A DNA stretch of 64,000 nt from an uncultured Paracoccaceae bacterium (GCA_934500835.1 CAKSTR010000005.1:186001-250000), one strand, 5' to 3'; positions 53,730 through 63,026 are shown, counted from the stretch's first letter. Numbers and translations: made by a program. Notes: generated from the letters alone by a model not told the origin.

Positions 53730-53750
53730 CACGCCTGATCGACAGGCGGC

Positions 53751-54404
53751 TTACTTGATCGGGCGGATGATGATCTCGACCCGGCGGTTCTTGGCGCGGC
53801 CTTCCACCGTCAGGTTCGAGGCGACCGGCTGGTCTTCGCCCCGGCCATAGGCCGCAAGGCGACCCGAGGGCACGCCGGCGGACCGCAGGACGGAAGTCAC
53901 CGCCGAGGCCCGGCGCAGCGACAGGTCCTGGTTGTAGGCGGCGGCGCCGGTGTTGTCGGTATGGCCGATCACTTCGACGCGGCTGTTGGGGTATTTCAGC
54001 AGGCTGGCTGCAACCGTGTTCAGGTCGCGCGTCAGGTCGGGGCGCAGCGTGGCGCTGTCTGTGGCGAACAGCAGGTCCTGCGGCATGTTGACGACCAGAT
54101 AGTCGCCCATGTTGGTGACCGCGATGTTCGACGACAAGGAGCCGCGCAGTTCGGCCGCCTGACGGTCAAGGTCCTGGCCGATCAGGGCGCCGGTCCCGGC
54201 CCCCACGGCGCCGCCGATCAGCGCGCCTTTCAGTTCATCCCCGTCACCGGCGGTGGCGACGCCGGCTGCGGCACCAAGGATGCCGCCGATGATGGCGCCG
54301 TTCTTGGTGCGGGCATTGGGATCGTCGGGATAGGCGTTGGGGTCGACACAGGCGCTCAGGGCCAGAAGACCGGTGGCGGCCAGAAGGATCGGGGTTTTGA
54401 TCAT
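53751..54404 (-). CDS. OmpA-family lipoprotein
   Basis: A 217-residue protein with lipobox LLALSAC (lipidated Cys19), a glycine-zipper region (IIGGILGAAAGVATAG; LIGGAVGAGTGALIGQ) and a C-terminal OmpA domain (RVEVIGHTDNTGAAAYNQDLSLRRASAV; GRAKNRRVEIII) that binds peptidoglycan. YiaD-like. ATG 54404 gives the short lipoprotein signal. Confidence 0.9.
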   Translation of the reverse strand: MIKTPILLAATGLLALSACVDPNAYPDDPNARTKNGAIIGGILGAAAGVATAGDGDELKGALIGGAVGAGTGALIGQDLDRQAAELRGSLSSNIAVTNMGDYLVVNMPQDLLFATDSATLRPDLTRDLNTVAASLLKYPNSRVEVIGHTDNTGAAAYNQDLSLRRASAVTSVLRSAGVPSGRLAAYGRGEDQPVASNLTVEGRAKNRRVEIIIRPIK

Positions 54405-54567
54405 TGATGTGCTCGTTGGCAATTGTGGGGGCGGCCCGCGTTCTCCGGGGCTTGGGGCAGCCTATAGCACGGAGGTGCGTGATCGCACAGGGCCAAGCCC
54501 GGATGCGCGGGGTTCTGCCGAGATCGGGCCGGTCACTTCCTTGTGCGCGCTTGCCGCGACGGAGGCC

Positions 54568-55404
54568 CTACAGGCCCGTTCTTGCCGCCTCCCAGGCCAG
54601 CATGGCGCGCTTGCGGGGCAGGCCCCAGTGATAGCCGCCAAGCGCCCCGTCGCGGCGGATGGCGCGGTGGCAGGGAATCAGGAAGCTGATCGGGTTGCGC
54701 CCGACTGCCGTGCCCACGGCCCGATGGGCCGCGGGATGACCGATGGCACAGGCGATATCGGCATAGGTGGTGACATGGCCGGTGGGAATGGCCAGAAGCG
54801 CCTCCCAGACCTTGATCTGGAACGGCGCGCCGATCAGATGCAGTTGCGCGCTGCGGTCTGCCGCCGGGGCGAAGGCGGCGGCGACCCAGGGGGCCAGACG
54901 CGCGGGTGCCTCGACGAATTCTGCCCGGGGCCAGCGGCGGGCCAGGTCCTCCATCGCCTCGGCATCCCCGGCACGATCCGCAAAGCCGATCCCGCAAATG
55001 CCCTTGTCGGTGCCCATCACCAGCGCCGGACCGAAGGGGCTGTCGAACCAGCCATGGAAGATCGTCAGCCCCTGTCCGCCGCGGGCGTAGTCGCCGGGAC
55101 TCATCGCCTCCCAGGTCAGGAACAGGTCGTGCAGCCGGCCGGTGCCGGACAGACCCACCTCCTGTGCCGTGGCCAGAGTGGTATGCCGTTCCGCCAGAAG
55201 CTGCCGCGCATGGCCAAGCGCCAGATACTGCTGGTAACGCTTGGGCGAAACCCCGACCCATTGGCTGAAGGTGCGCTGGAAATGCGCCGGGCTCATGTTC
55301 ATGCGCGCCGACAGATCCTCAAGCGACAGGCCGGGGGCATCGTCGATCACCTTCAATGCGCGGCCGATGACGGAGTAATGGTAGGCGGGCGACTGGTCAG
55401 ACAT
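54568..55404 (-). CDS. AraC-fused methylated-DNA-protein cysteine methyltransferase
   Basis: A 278-residue protein: AraC HTH (about 12-108), Ogt/MGMT domain with alkyl-acceptor C245 in FLIPCHRAIR. It repairs O6-methylguanine. It lacks the Ada N-terminal zinc-Cys sensor domain, so it cannot act as a methyl-phosphotriester sensor in the known way. ATG 55404 follows GAGAGTTTCC. Confidence 0.88.
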   Translation of the reverse strand: MSDQSPAYHYSVIGRALKVIDDAPGLSLEDLSARMNMSPAHFQRTFSQWVGVSPKRYQQYLALGHARQLLAERHTTLATAQEVGLSGTGRLHDLFLTWEAMSPGDYARGGQGLTIFHGWFDSPFGPALVMGTDKGICGIGFADRAGDAEAMEDLARRWPRAEFVEAPARLAPWVAAAFAPAADRSAQLHLIGAPFQIKVWEALLAIPTGHVTTYADIACAIGHPAAHRAVGTAVGRNPISFLIPCHRAIRRDGALGGYHWGLPRKRAMLAWEAARTGL

Positions 55405-55514
55405 GGAAACTCTCCTTCATGCCGGGAAGATAATCGCCCCGGGGCCGCGCTGCGACCCGTTTCCTGCGGCTTTGCCGCTTGTCGCGCCGTGCCCTGCCAT
55501 GGCACAGGGATCGG

Positions 55515-56156
55515 ATGGTCAGGCAGCTTGAATACCCCGCCATGAAGGCAATCTTCACCCGGTTCCGCGAGGCGGAGGCCGAACCGAAGGGTGAACTGGA
55601 CCACACCAACGCCTTCACCCTTCTGGTCGCCGTCGCCTTGTCCGCGCAGGCCACTGACAAGGGGGTGAACAAGGCCACCCGCGCCCTGTTCGCCATCGCC
55701 GACACCCCGGAAAAGATGCTGGCCTTGGGCGAAGAGGCCCTGATCGAGCACATCAAGACCATCGGTCTTTACCGCAACAAGGCCCGGAACGTCATCAAGC
55801 TGAGTCAGCGCCTGATCGACGCCTATGGTGGCGAGGTGCCCTCAAGCCGGGCCGCCCTGATGACCCTGCCGGGCGTGGGCCGCAAGACCGCCAATGTCGT
55901 CCTGAACATGTGGTTCCGCCAGCCCGCCCAGGCCGTGGACACCCATATCTTCCGGGTCGGCAACCGCTCGGGCATCGCCCCCGGCCGGGATGAGGCCGCG
56001 GTCGAGCGCGCCATCGAGGACAATGTCCCGGCCGAATTCCAGCAGCACGCCCATCACTGGCTGATCCTGCATGGCCGATATATCTGCTTGGCACGCAAGC
56101 CCAGATGCGGCATCTGCCCCATCAGCGCATGGTGCCTATACGAGGACAAGACATGA
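55515..56156 (+). CDS. nth: Endonuclease III
   Basis: 213 residues: Lys in SAQATDKGVNKAT, HhH LPGVGRKTANVVL, Asp in VDTHIFRVGNR, and the [4Fe-4S] set C-X6-C-X2-C-X5-C at the end. It removes oxidised pyrimidines. ATG 55515 (MVRQLEYP) follows AGGGA; earlier starts add a basic tail. Stop overlaps the next ATG. Confidence 0.95.
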   Translation: MVRQLEYPAMKAIFTRFREAEAEPKGELDHTNAFTLLVAVALSAQATDKGVNKATRALFAIADTPEKMLALGEEALIEHIKTIGLYRNKARNVIKLSQRLIDAYGGEVPSSRAALMTLPGVGRKTANVVLNMWFRQPAQAVDTHIFRVGNRSGIAPGRDEAAVERAIEDNVPAEFQQHAHHWLILHGRYICLARKPRCGICPISAWCLYEDKT

Positions 56157-57136
56157 AGACCTATCAGATCGTCGGCATCGGCAACGCCATCGTGGACGTG
56201 CTGTCCACCGCGGATGACAGTTTCCTTGACCTGATGGGCATCGAAAAGGGCATCATGCAGCTGGTCGAGCGCGAGCGGGGCGAACTCCTCTACGGCTCGA
56301 TGAAGGATCGCAGGCAGGCACCGGGCGGATCGGTCGCCAACACCATCGCGGGCCTTGGCTCTCTGGGTCTCTCGACCGCCTTCATCGGCCGCGTGCATGA
56401 CGACGCGCTTGGCCGGTTCTATGCGCAGACCATGGCCGCCGAGGGCACCGATTTCGTCAACCCGCCGGTGCCGGGGGGGGAACTGCCGACCTCGCGCAGC
56501 ATGATCTTCGTCTCGCCGGACGGGGAACGGTCGATGAACACCTATCTGGGGATCTCGTCCGAACTGGGGCCTGATGACGTGTCGGACTCTGTGGCGGGCG
56601 GCGCGAAGATCCTGTTCCTTGAGGGATACCTTTACGACAAGGACAAGGGCAAGCAGGCGTTCGAGCGGGCGGCGAAGTTGACCCAGTCGGGCGGCGGCAA
56701 GGCGGGAATCGCGCTTTCCGACCCGTTCTGCGTCGACCGCCACCGCGACAGCTTCCGCCGGCTGGTCAAGGATCTGGACTATGTGATCGGCAACGAACAC
56801 GAATGGTGCTCGCTTTATCAGACCGACCTGTCGGCGGCGCTGGAACAGGCGGCGCAGGATGCCGGGCTGGTGGTCTGCACCCGCTCCGGGTCGGAGGTGA
56901 TCGTGATCCGCGGGGATGAGCAGGTGGTGGTGCCGGTCAACCGCGTGGTGCCGGTCGATGCCACCGGCGCGGGCGACCAGTTCGCCGCCGGCTTCATCTA
57001 TGGCCTTGCCACCGGGGCCAGCCTTGAAATCTCGGGCCGGATGGGCTGCATCGCGGCGGCCGAGGTGATCAGCCATTTCGGCGCCCGCCCCGAGACCGAG
57101 GTGAAAGCCCTGTTCCGCAAGGCCGGGCTGGTCTGA
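56153..57136 (+). CDS. Adenosine kinase (PfkB family)
   Basis: 327 residues: VGIGNAIVDVL, GGSVANTIAGLGSLG and C-terminal VDATGAGDQFAAGFIYG (catalytic Asp in GAGD). It phosphorylates adenosine to AMP; other nucleoside kinases are possible. ATG 56153 overlaps the nth stop. Confidence 0.87.
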   Translation: MKTYQIVGIGNAIVDVLSTADDSFLDLMGIEKGIMQLVERERGELLYGSMKDRRQAPGGSVANTIAGLGSLGLSTAFIGRVHDDALGRFYAQTMAAEGTDFVNPPVPGGELPTSRSMIFVSPDGERSMNTYLGISSELGPDDVSDSVAGGAKILFLEGYLYDKDKGKQAFERAAKLTQSGGGKAGIALSDPFCVDRHRDSFRRLVKDLDYVIGNEHEWCSLYQTDLSAALEQAAQDAGLVVCTRSGSEVIVIRGDEQVVVPVNRVVPVDATGAGDQFAAGFIYGLATGASLEISGRMGCIAAAEVISHFGARPETEVKALFRKAGLV

Positions 57137-57255
57137 TCGCCGGCCTCTCTTCTTGCTGACATGACGTTGCGGCCGGATTTCCCCCCGGCCAGCGCCCGGC
57201 TGCGCCCGTCGCCGCAGCCGCAGCCGTGACATTGTCGGTTGCGGGCGCCCATCAC

Positions 57256-57274
57256 TGGTTATATTAGTTTACCA
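57256..57274. promoter_or_regulatory. Inverted repeat upstream of glcD
   Basis: TGGT (57256-57259) and ACCA (57271-57274) are 11 bp apart, with an AT-rich centre containing TATATT, 17 bp before the glcD ATG. It mirrors the site before the GntR gene. Confidence 0.5.
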
Positions 57275-57291
57275 ATTCAGGGGGGTCAGCC

Positions 57292-58728
57292 ATGGACATG
57301 CCGTCGCCCGACAGGACCATCCTTGCCCGCAAGGCCCGCATCGTGGCGCGCCTGCAAGAGGTGCTTCCGCCCGATGCCGTGATCAGCGACGAGGCCGAGA
57401 CCCGCGCCTATGAATGCGACGCGCTTTCCGCCTATCGCTGCCTGCCGCTGGCCGTGGTGCTGCCCCGCACGACGGCCGAAGTCGCCGCCGCGCTGCGGGT
57501 CTGCCATCAGGAAGGGGTGCCGGTGGTGCCTCGCGGCTCGGGCACGTCGTTGGCCGGGGGCGCTATGCCGACGGCGGATTCGGTGATCCTTGGCGTGGCC
57601 CGGATGACACGGGTGATCGAGGCGGATTACGACAACCGCTTCATCCATGTCGAGACAGGGCGGACCAACCTGTCGGTGACGCAGGCTGTTGAAGCGGAAG
57701 GGTTCTTCTACGCGCCGGACCCCTCCAGCCAGCTGGCCTGCGCCATTGCGGGGAACATCGCGATGAACTCGGGCGGGGCGCATTGCCTGAAATACGGGGT
57801 GACGACGAACAACCTTCTGGGGGTGCGGCTGGTGCGGATGGACGGCACCGTTGTCACCATCGGCGGGCCATGGGGGGAACCGGCGGGGCTGGACCTCCTT
57901 GGGGTGATCTGCGGCTCCGAAGGTCAGCTTGGCGTCGTGACCGAGGCCTGGCTGCGCATCCTGTCCAAGCCCGAAGGTGCGCGCCCGGTGCTGGTCGGCT
58001 TCACCTCGAACGAGGTGGCGGGGGCCTGTGTGGCCGACATCATCCGCGCCGGTATCCTGCCGGTTGCCATCGAATTCATGGACCGCCCCTGCATCCGCGC
58101 GACTGAGGCCTTTGCGAAAGCAGGATACCCCGATTGCGAGGCCCTTCTGATCATCGAGGTCGAGGGAGCGGAGGCCGAGATCGCCGAACAGCTGGCCCGG
58201 ATCAAGGCGATCGCCCTGACGCATGATCCGGTCGAATTCCGCGAGGCGGAGGACGAGGATCAGGCCCGCCGCATCTGGCTGGGCCGCAAATCCGCCTTTG
58301 GCGCAATGGGCCAGATCAACGATTACATGTGCCTTGACGGGACCATCCCGGTTTCGGCCCTGCCTCTGGTGCTGAAGCGCATCGGCGAGATGAGCCGCGA
58401 ATTCGGGCTGGACGTCGGCAATGTCTTTCACGCGGGCGACGGCAACATGCATCCGTTGATCCTCTACAACGCCAACAAGCCCGGCGATCTGGAACGCTGC
58501 GAGGCTTTCGGTGCCGAGATCCTGAAGCTTTGCGTCGAGGTGGGGGGCTGCCTGACCGGCGAGCACGGCGTCGGGATCGAGAAGCGCGACCTGATGGCGG
58601 TGCAGTTCGCGCCGGTGGATCTTGAGGCGCAGATGCGGGTCAAGGATGTCTTCGATCCGGGCTGGCTCTTGAACGCGGCCAAGGTGTTTCCGCTTGGCGC
58701 AAGTGCCGGGCGGCGGGCGGGCGGATAG
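57292..58728 (+). CDS. glcD: Glycolate oxidase FAD subunit
   Basis: 478 residues, FAD-binding type 4: PRGSGTSLAGGAMPT, NIAMNSGGAHCLKYG, and C-terminal AGDGNMHP and TGEHGVGIEKR. With GlcE and GlcF it oxidises glycolate to glyoxylate. ATG 57292 follows GGGGGGTCAGCC. Confidence 0.93.
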   Translation: MDMPSPDRTILARKARIVARLQEVLPPDAVISDEAETRAYECDALSAYRCLPLAVVLPRTTAEVAAALRVCHQEGVPVVPRGSGTSLAGGAMPTADSVILGVARMTRVIEADYDNRFIHVETGRTNLSVTQAVEAEGFFYAPDPSSQLACAIAGNIAMNSGGAHCLKYGVTTNNLLGVRLVRMDGTVVTIGGPWGEPAGLDLLGVICGSEGQLGVVTEAWLRILSKPEGARPVLVGFTSNEVAGACVADIIRAGILPVAIEFMDRPCIRATEAFAKAGYPDCEALLIIEVEGAEAEIAEQLARIKAIALTHDPVEFREAEDEDQARRIWLGRKSAFGAMGQINDYMCLDGTIPVSALPLVLKRIGEMSREFGLDVGNVFHAGDGNMHPLILYNANKPGDLERCEAFGAEILKLCVEVGGCLTGEHGVGIEKRDLMAVQFAPVDLEAQMRVKDVFDPGWLLNAAKVFPLGASAGRRAGG

Positions 58729-58795
58729 CGCCGGGGGATTTTGCGTCCCCCGAGCGACGTGAACCAATGGCGCGAACCAGGGTCGCACCCCTGCA

Positions 58796-58817
58796 GGATA
58801 TTTGGACCAAAGTGAAG
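58796..58817 (+). repeat. GGATATTT-type intergenic repeat, copy 7, before glcE
   Basis: GGATATTT then GGACCAAAGTGAAG sits 9 bp before the glcE ATG; GTGAAGGG in its right end may double as the glcE ribosome site. Confidence 0.7.
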
Positions 58818-58825
58818 GGCTTGGC

Positions 58826-59905
58826 ATGAGGCCGGAAAGCGAAGCGGAGTTGGCGGAGGCTGTTGCCGGCACGGCCGGTCCCGTGGTGATCCGTGGCGGC
58901 GGGACGCGGGGGATCGGCGCGCCTGTCGGTACGGTGCTGCAGACCTCGGGCCTGTCGGGGGTGGAGCTTTACGAGCCGGCGGCGCTGACGCTGGTGGTGC
59001 GGGCGGGGACCGCTTTGGCCGAGGTTGCAGAGCTTTTGGCGACAGAGCGGCAAAGGCTGGCCTTCGAGCCGCCGGATCTGCGGGCGGTTCTGGGGCGGGA
59101 GGGCGTGTCCACCATCGGCGGGGTGGCGGCGGCGAATGCCTCGGGTCCGCGGCGGGTGCAGGCGGGGGCCTGTCGTGACGCGCTGATCGGGGTCCGCTTT
59201 GTCACCGGGCGCGGCGAGGTGGTGAAGAACGGCGGGCGCGTGATGAAGAATGTCACCGGCTATGATCTGGTCAAGCTGATGGCGGGCAGCCATGGCACGC
59301 TTGGCGTGCTGAGTGAGCTGTCCTTCAAGCTGCAGGCGCTGCCCGAGGCCGAGGCAACCCTGGTGATCGAGGGGCTGGACGATACCGCAGGGCTGGCGGC
59401 CTTGCGGCAGGCGCTCGGGTCGCCCTTCGACGTCTCGGGCGCTGCGCGCGAAGGCGGGCAGAGTCTGGTGCGGATCGAGGGGATGGCAGGCTCTGTGGCC
59501 TATCGGACCGGGCGGCTGCGGGCGATCCTGCCGGGGGATATCTGGGTGGCGGAGGCCGGGGAAAGTGCCGCGCTGTGGCGCGGGGTGCGCGACCTGCAGG
59601 CGCTGGTGGGCCGACCGGGCGATCTGTGGCGGCTGGTGCTGGTGCCCTCGGCCGCGGCCGATGTGTCGGCGGCGATGGGAGGTGAGGCGCTGTTCGACTG
59701 GGGCGGCGGGCTGGTCTGGCTGACCCTTCCGCCGGGGCAGGGTGATGCTTTGCGGGCCGCGATTGCCGGGCGCGGCCAGGCCACGCTGATCCGCGGTGCG
59801 GCGGCATCGCCCTTTGCGCCCGAGACGCCGGAGGTGCAGGCTCTGACCGCCGGCCTGAAGGCCGCCTGCGACCCGCGCAACATCCTGAACCGGGGATTGC
59901 TCTGA
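58826..59905 (+). CDS. glcE: Glycolate oxidase subunit GlcE
   Basis: 359 residues, a shorter FAD_binding_4 protein (VVIRGGGTRGIG; GGVAAANASGPRRVQAGACRDALIGVRFVTG; KNVTGYDLVKLMAGSHGTLGVLSELSFKL). It is the accessory FAD subunit of GlcDEF. ATG 58826; a TTG at 58802 is earlier. TGATG overlap with glcF. Confidence 0.92.
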   Translation: MRPESEAELAEAVAGTAGPVVIRGGGTRGIGAPVGTVLQTSGLSGVELYEPAALTLVVRAGTALAEVAELLATERQRLAFEPPDLRAVLGREGVSTIGGVAAANASGPRRVQAGACRDALIGVRFVTGRGEVVKNGGRVMKNVTGYDLVKLMAGSHGTLGVLSELSFKLQALPEAEATLVIEGLDDTAGLAALRQALGSPFDVSGAAREGGQSLVRIEGMAGSVAYRTGRLRAILPGDIWVAEAGESAALWRGVRDLQALVGRPGDLWRLVLVPSAAADVSAAMGGEALFDWGGGLVWLTLPPGQGDALRAAIAGRGQATLIRGAAASPFAPETPEVQALTAGLKAACDPRNILNRGLL

Positions 59906-61194
59906 TGCAGACCACATTCACGCCCGAGCAGTTGAAAGACCCCGGCATCGCCCGGTCGAACGAGATCCTGCGCGCCTGCGTCCACTGCGGCTTCTGCACC
60001 GCGACCTGCCCGACCTATCAGGTGCTGGGGGATGAGCTGGACTCGCCCCGGGGACGGATCTACCTGATCAAGGACATGCTGGAGGCGGGGCGTCCCGCCG
60101 ACGAGAAGACGGTGAAGCATCTCGACAGGTGCCTGTCCTGTCTGGCCTGCATGACCACCTGCCCAAGTGGCGTGCATTACATGCATCTCATCGACCATGC
60201 CCGGGTGCATGTCGAGAAGACCTACCGCCGGCCCCTGATCGACCGCTTTCTGCGGGCGGTGCTGGCGGGGGTGATCCCCCATCCGGGGCGGTTCAGGCTG
60301 GCGCTTCTGGCGGCCAGGATGGCGCGGCCTTTCCGGCGGCTGATCCCGGACGCAAGGCTGCGGGCCATGGTGGCGATGGCGCCGAAACAGGTGCCTCCGG
60401 TCAGCCGCAATGATGACCCGCAGGTCTTTGCGGCACATGGGCCGCGCAGGATGCGGGTCGCCCTTCTGACCGGCTGCGCCCAGAAGGCGCTGAACACCGA
60501 TATCAACGATGCCACCATCCGGCTTTTGCGCCGTCTGGGCTGCGAGGTGGTGGTGGCAAAGGGGCAGGGCTGCTGCGGGGCGCTGACCCATCACATGGGC
60601 AAGGAGGCGCAGGCCCATGCAAGTGCCGCCGCCAATATCCGGGCCTGGATGGCCGAGAAGCGGGCAACCGGGCTGGATGCGGTGGTGATCAACACCTCGG
60701 GCTGCGGCACGACGGTCAAGGACTACGGCCATCTCTTCCGAAACGACCCGCTGGCGGCCGATGCGGCCGCGATCGCCGCCCTGGCCCGCGATGTCAGCGA
60801 GGTGCTGGTGCAGCTTGGCCTGCCCGAAGGCGCGCCCAAGGGGCTGCGCGTGGCCTATCACGCCGCCTGCAGCCTGCAGCATGGCCAGCAAGTGAAGAGT
60901 GCGCCGAAAGATCTGTTGAAGCGGGCGGGGTTCGAGGTGGTGGAACCGGCGGACAGCCACCTGTGTTGCGGCTCGGCCGGCACCTACAACCTGCTGCAAC
61001 CTGAAATCAGCGCCGAGTTGAAGCGCCGCAAGGTTGCGACTTTGGAGGCAAGGCTGCCGCAGCTGATCGCGGCCGGCAATATCGGCTGCATGATGCAGAT
61101 CGGCTCGGGCACTGCGGTGCCGGTGGTGCATACGGTCGAACTTCTCGACTGGGCGACCGGGGGGCCACAGCCCAGAGCTTTGCTGGCGCATTGA
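59905..61194 (+). CDS. glcF: Glycolate oxidase iron-sulfur subunit
   Basis: 429 residues with two [4Fe-4S] motifs (CVHCGFCTATCPT near 26-38; CLSCLACMTTCPS near 76-88) and two CCG domains (GCCGALTHH; CCGSAGTYN). It passes electrons to the membrane pool. ATG 59905 overlaps the glcE stop. Confidence 0.94.
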   Translation: MQTTFTPEQLKDPGIARSNEILRACVHCGFCTATCPTYQVLGDELDSPRGRIYLIKDMLEAGRPADEKTVKHLDRCLSCLACMTTCPSGVHYMHLIDHARVHVEKTYRRPLIDRFLRAVLAGVIPHPGRFRLALLAARMARPFRRLIPDARLRAMVAMAPKQVPPVSRNDDPQVFAAHGPRRMRVALLTGCAQKALNTDINDATIRLLRRLGCEVVVAKGQGCCGALTHHMGKEAQAHASAAANIRAWMAEKRATGLDAVVINTSGCGTTVKDYGHLFRNDPLAADAAAIAALARDVSEVLVQLGLPEGAPKGLRVAYHAACSLQHGQQVKSAPKDLLKRAGFEVVEPADSHLCCGSAGTYNLLQPEISAELKRRKVATLEARLPQLIAAGNIGCMMQIGSGTAVPVVHTVELLDWATGGPQPRALLAH

Positions 61195-61259
61195 AGGCTT
61201 TTGCCACAAATCCGCCCGAATTCGCCCCTAGCCCCGCCAGACCCCCGGAAGGAGATCCC

Positions 61260-62069
61260 ATGCGCCAGCCGATGACACTTGTGCTTGCGCTTCTGGCGGG
61301 GGTGGCGGCCGCTCCGGTGCGGGCGCAGGACTCCGCGCTCGTGGGCATGATGACGGCCGATGATGCCAAGGGCTGGCAATCGGTGGGCAAGCTGATGATG
61401 GGGCAGCGCGGCTTCTGCACCGGCGTGCTGATCGCGCCGCAAAGGGTTCTGACCGCCGCACATTGCCTTTTCGACAAGGAAACCGGCGCGCGCACGCCCG
61501 ATGACCAGATCAGCTTTCAGGCCGGCTGGCGCAACGGACGGGCCGAGGCCTATCGCGGCGTGCGCCGTTCCGTTGCCCATCCCGATTTCATCTATACCGG
61601 CGAGGATGAGATGGAGCGGGTCGCCTATGACGTTGCCCTGCTGGAACTGGACCAGCCGATCCTTCTGCCGCAACTGCCGCCCTTCGCCACCGATGCCCGC
61701 CCGGGCACCGGGGCCGAGGTCAGCGTGGTCAGCTATGCCAAGGACCGCTCGGAGATCCCTTCGATCGAAACGGGCTGCGCGGTGCTTGCCTCGACCGCGC
61801 CGGCGCTGATCCTTTCCTGCGACATCGACTTCGGGTCCTCGGGGGCGCCGGTGTTCTCGATCACCGACGGGGTGCCGCGCGTGGTTTCGGTCATTTCGGC
61901 CAAGGCCGAGATGGAGGGGCACAAGGTCGCCCTTGCCGTGCCGCTGGAGGCACCGCTGCGCGTGCTTGAGGCCGAGCTTGACCAGGACGGGCCGGGTCGC
62001 AAGACCACGGCCGGGATCAAGGTGATCAAGGGCGGTCTTTCCGGCGGTGCCAAGTTCGTCTCGCCATGA
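61260..62069 (+). CDS. Secreted trypsin-like serine protease (first of tandem pair)
   Basis: 269 residues, Sec signal MRQPMTLVLALLAGVAAAPVRA, triad His in TAAHC, Asp in YDVALLELD and Ser in FGSSGAPV. Cys pairs flank the His loop and the Ser. It acts outside the cytoplasm; target unknown. ATG 61260 follows GGAAGGAG. ATGA overlap with the next gene. Confidence 0.88.
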   Translation: MRQPMTLVLALLAGVAAAPVRAQDSALVGMMTADDAKGWQSVGKLMMGQRGFCTGVLIAPQRVLTAAHCLFDKETGARTPDDQISFQAGWRNGRAEAYRGVRRSVAHPDFIYTGEDEMERVAYDVALLELDQPILLPQLPPFATDARPGTGAEVSVVSYAKDRSEIPSIETGCAVLASTAPALILSCDIDFGSSGAPVFSITDGVPRVVSVISAKAEMEGHKVALAVPLEAPLRVLEAELDQDGPGRKTTAGIKVIKGGLSGGAKFVSP

Positions 62070-62887
62070 AGGCGGCGGCGTTGCTTCTGCTGGCGCTGGC
62101 GGGTGCGCAGGTACAGGCGCAATCCACCGGGCTGGAACCCCTGACCCGGCGCGAGCAGCTTCTGGGATGGGAGGCTGTCGGCCGGCTGGATATTGCGGAC
62201 GGGTTCTGCACCGGCACGCTGATTGCCACCGATCTGGTGCTGACGGCAGCCCATTGCGTCTATGGTCCGGCGGGCCAGCCGGAAGACCCCGCGCAGATGA
62301 CCTTCCGCGCCGGCTATGCGCAGGGCGGGGCGATTGCGCAATCGCCGGTGCTGCGGGTGGTGGCCTTGCCGGGCTATGATGCCCTGACGCCGGTCTCGCC
62401 GCAGAACGTGCGCAATGACGTGGCGCTGGTGCAGCTGGCAGAGCCGATCCCGGCCGCCGTGGCGGCACCGTTTCTGGTCAAGGCGCCGGGGCGGGGCGAT
62501 GCGGTCTCGGTCGTCTCCTACGCGGTCGGGCGCGAAGAACTGCTCAGCTGGCAGCGGGAATGCCGGGTGCTGGACCGGGCCGAGGCGCTGGTGGCGCTGG
62601 ATTGCGACGTGACCTTCGGCGCCTCGGGGGCGCCGGTGCTGGACCGGTCGGACGGCAGGGCGCGGATCGTGTCGATCATCTCGGCCGGCGGGCCGACGGA
62701 TCAGGGCACCATCTCCTATGGCATGGAACTGCCCGGCGCCGTTGCCGCGCTGAAACAGCAGCTGGCGGCCGGTCAGGTGCTGGCCGAATCCGCCGTTCCC
62801 GCCCCTGCCGCCAGCCCCGGTGTCCGGCGGATCGGCGTCGGCGATGGCACCAGCCGCGATATCGGCGCCCGCTTCGTCTCTCCCTGA
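62066..62887 (+). CDS. Secreted trypsin-like serine protease (second of tandem pair)
   Basis: 273 residues, a diverged duplicate of the preceding protein: signal MKAAALLLLALAGAQVQA, TAAHC, NDVALVQL, FGASGAPV. Both share FCTGTLIATD-type strands and C-terminal GARFVSP/GAKFVSP. Probably a tandem duplication that now has two specificities. Confidence 0.86.
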   Translation: MKAAALLLLALAGAQVQAQSTGLEPLTRREQLLGWEAVGRLDIADGFCTGTLIATDLVLTAAHCVYGPAGQPEDPAQMTFRAGYAQGGAIAQSPVLRVVALPGYDALTPVSPQNVRNDVALVQLAEPIPAAVAAPFLVKAPGRGDAVSVVSYAVGREELLSWQRECRVLDRAEALVALDCDVTFGASGAPVLDRSDGRARIVSIISAGGPTDQGTISYGMELPGAVAALKQQLAAGQVLAESAVPAPAASPGVRRIGVGDGTSRDIGARFVSP

Positions 62888-62922
62888 TCCGCAGGCCCCG
62901 GCCCTTTTTCTGCCCTTCCCGC

Positions 62923-62980
62923 CTTCACTTTGGTCCAAATATCCCGCGGGGAGGTCCGGAGGGGCGCGAAGCCCCTCCGG
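62923..62980 (-). repeat. GGATATTT-type repeat, copy 8 (inverted), with hairpin
   Basis: CTTCACTTTGGTCC then AAATATCC (62937-62944) and a 10-bp stem, CCGGAGGGGC (62956-62965) with GCCCCTCCGG (62971-62980). It is the reverse of copies 3 and 7 and follows the second protease gene. Confidence 0.75.
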
Positions 62981-62997
62981 CTGCCGCAAGCCGACCC

Positions 62998-63026
62998 TTG
63001 AAACGCAACCGCATCCTTCCCAGATC
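62998..63026 (+). promoter_or_regulatory. Possible heat-shock promoter for hsp20
   Basis: TTGAAA (62998-63003), 17-bp spacer, CAGATC (63021-63026). CTTGAAA fits RpoH -35 sites; the -10 is weak. The leader to ATG 63118 would be about 85 bases. Confidence 0.35.

Noticed and set aside
54337..55545. 402-residue plus-strand frame
   Set aside because: Lies antisense to the AraC-MGMT gene, which has clear motifs.
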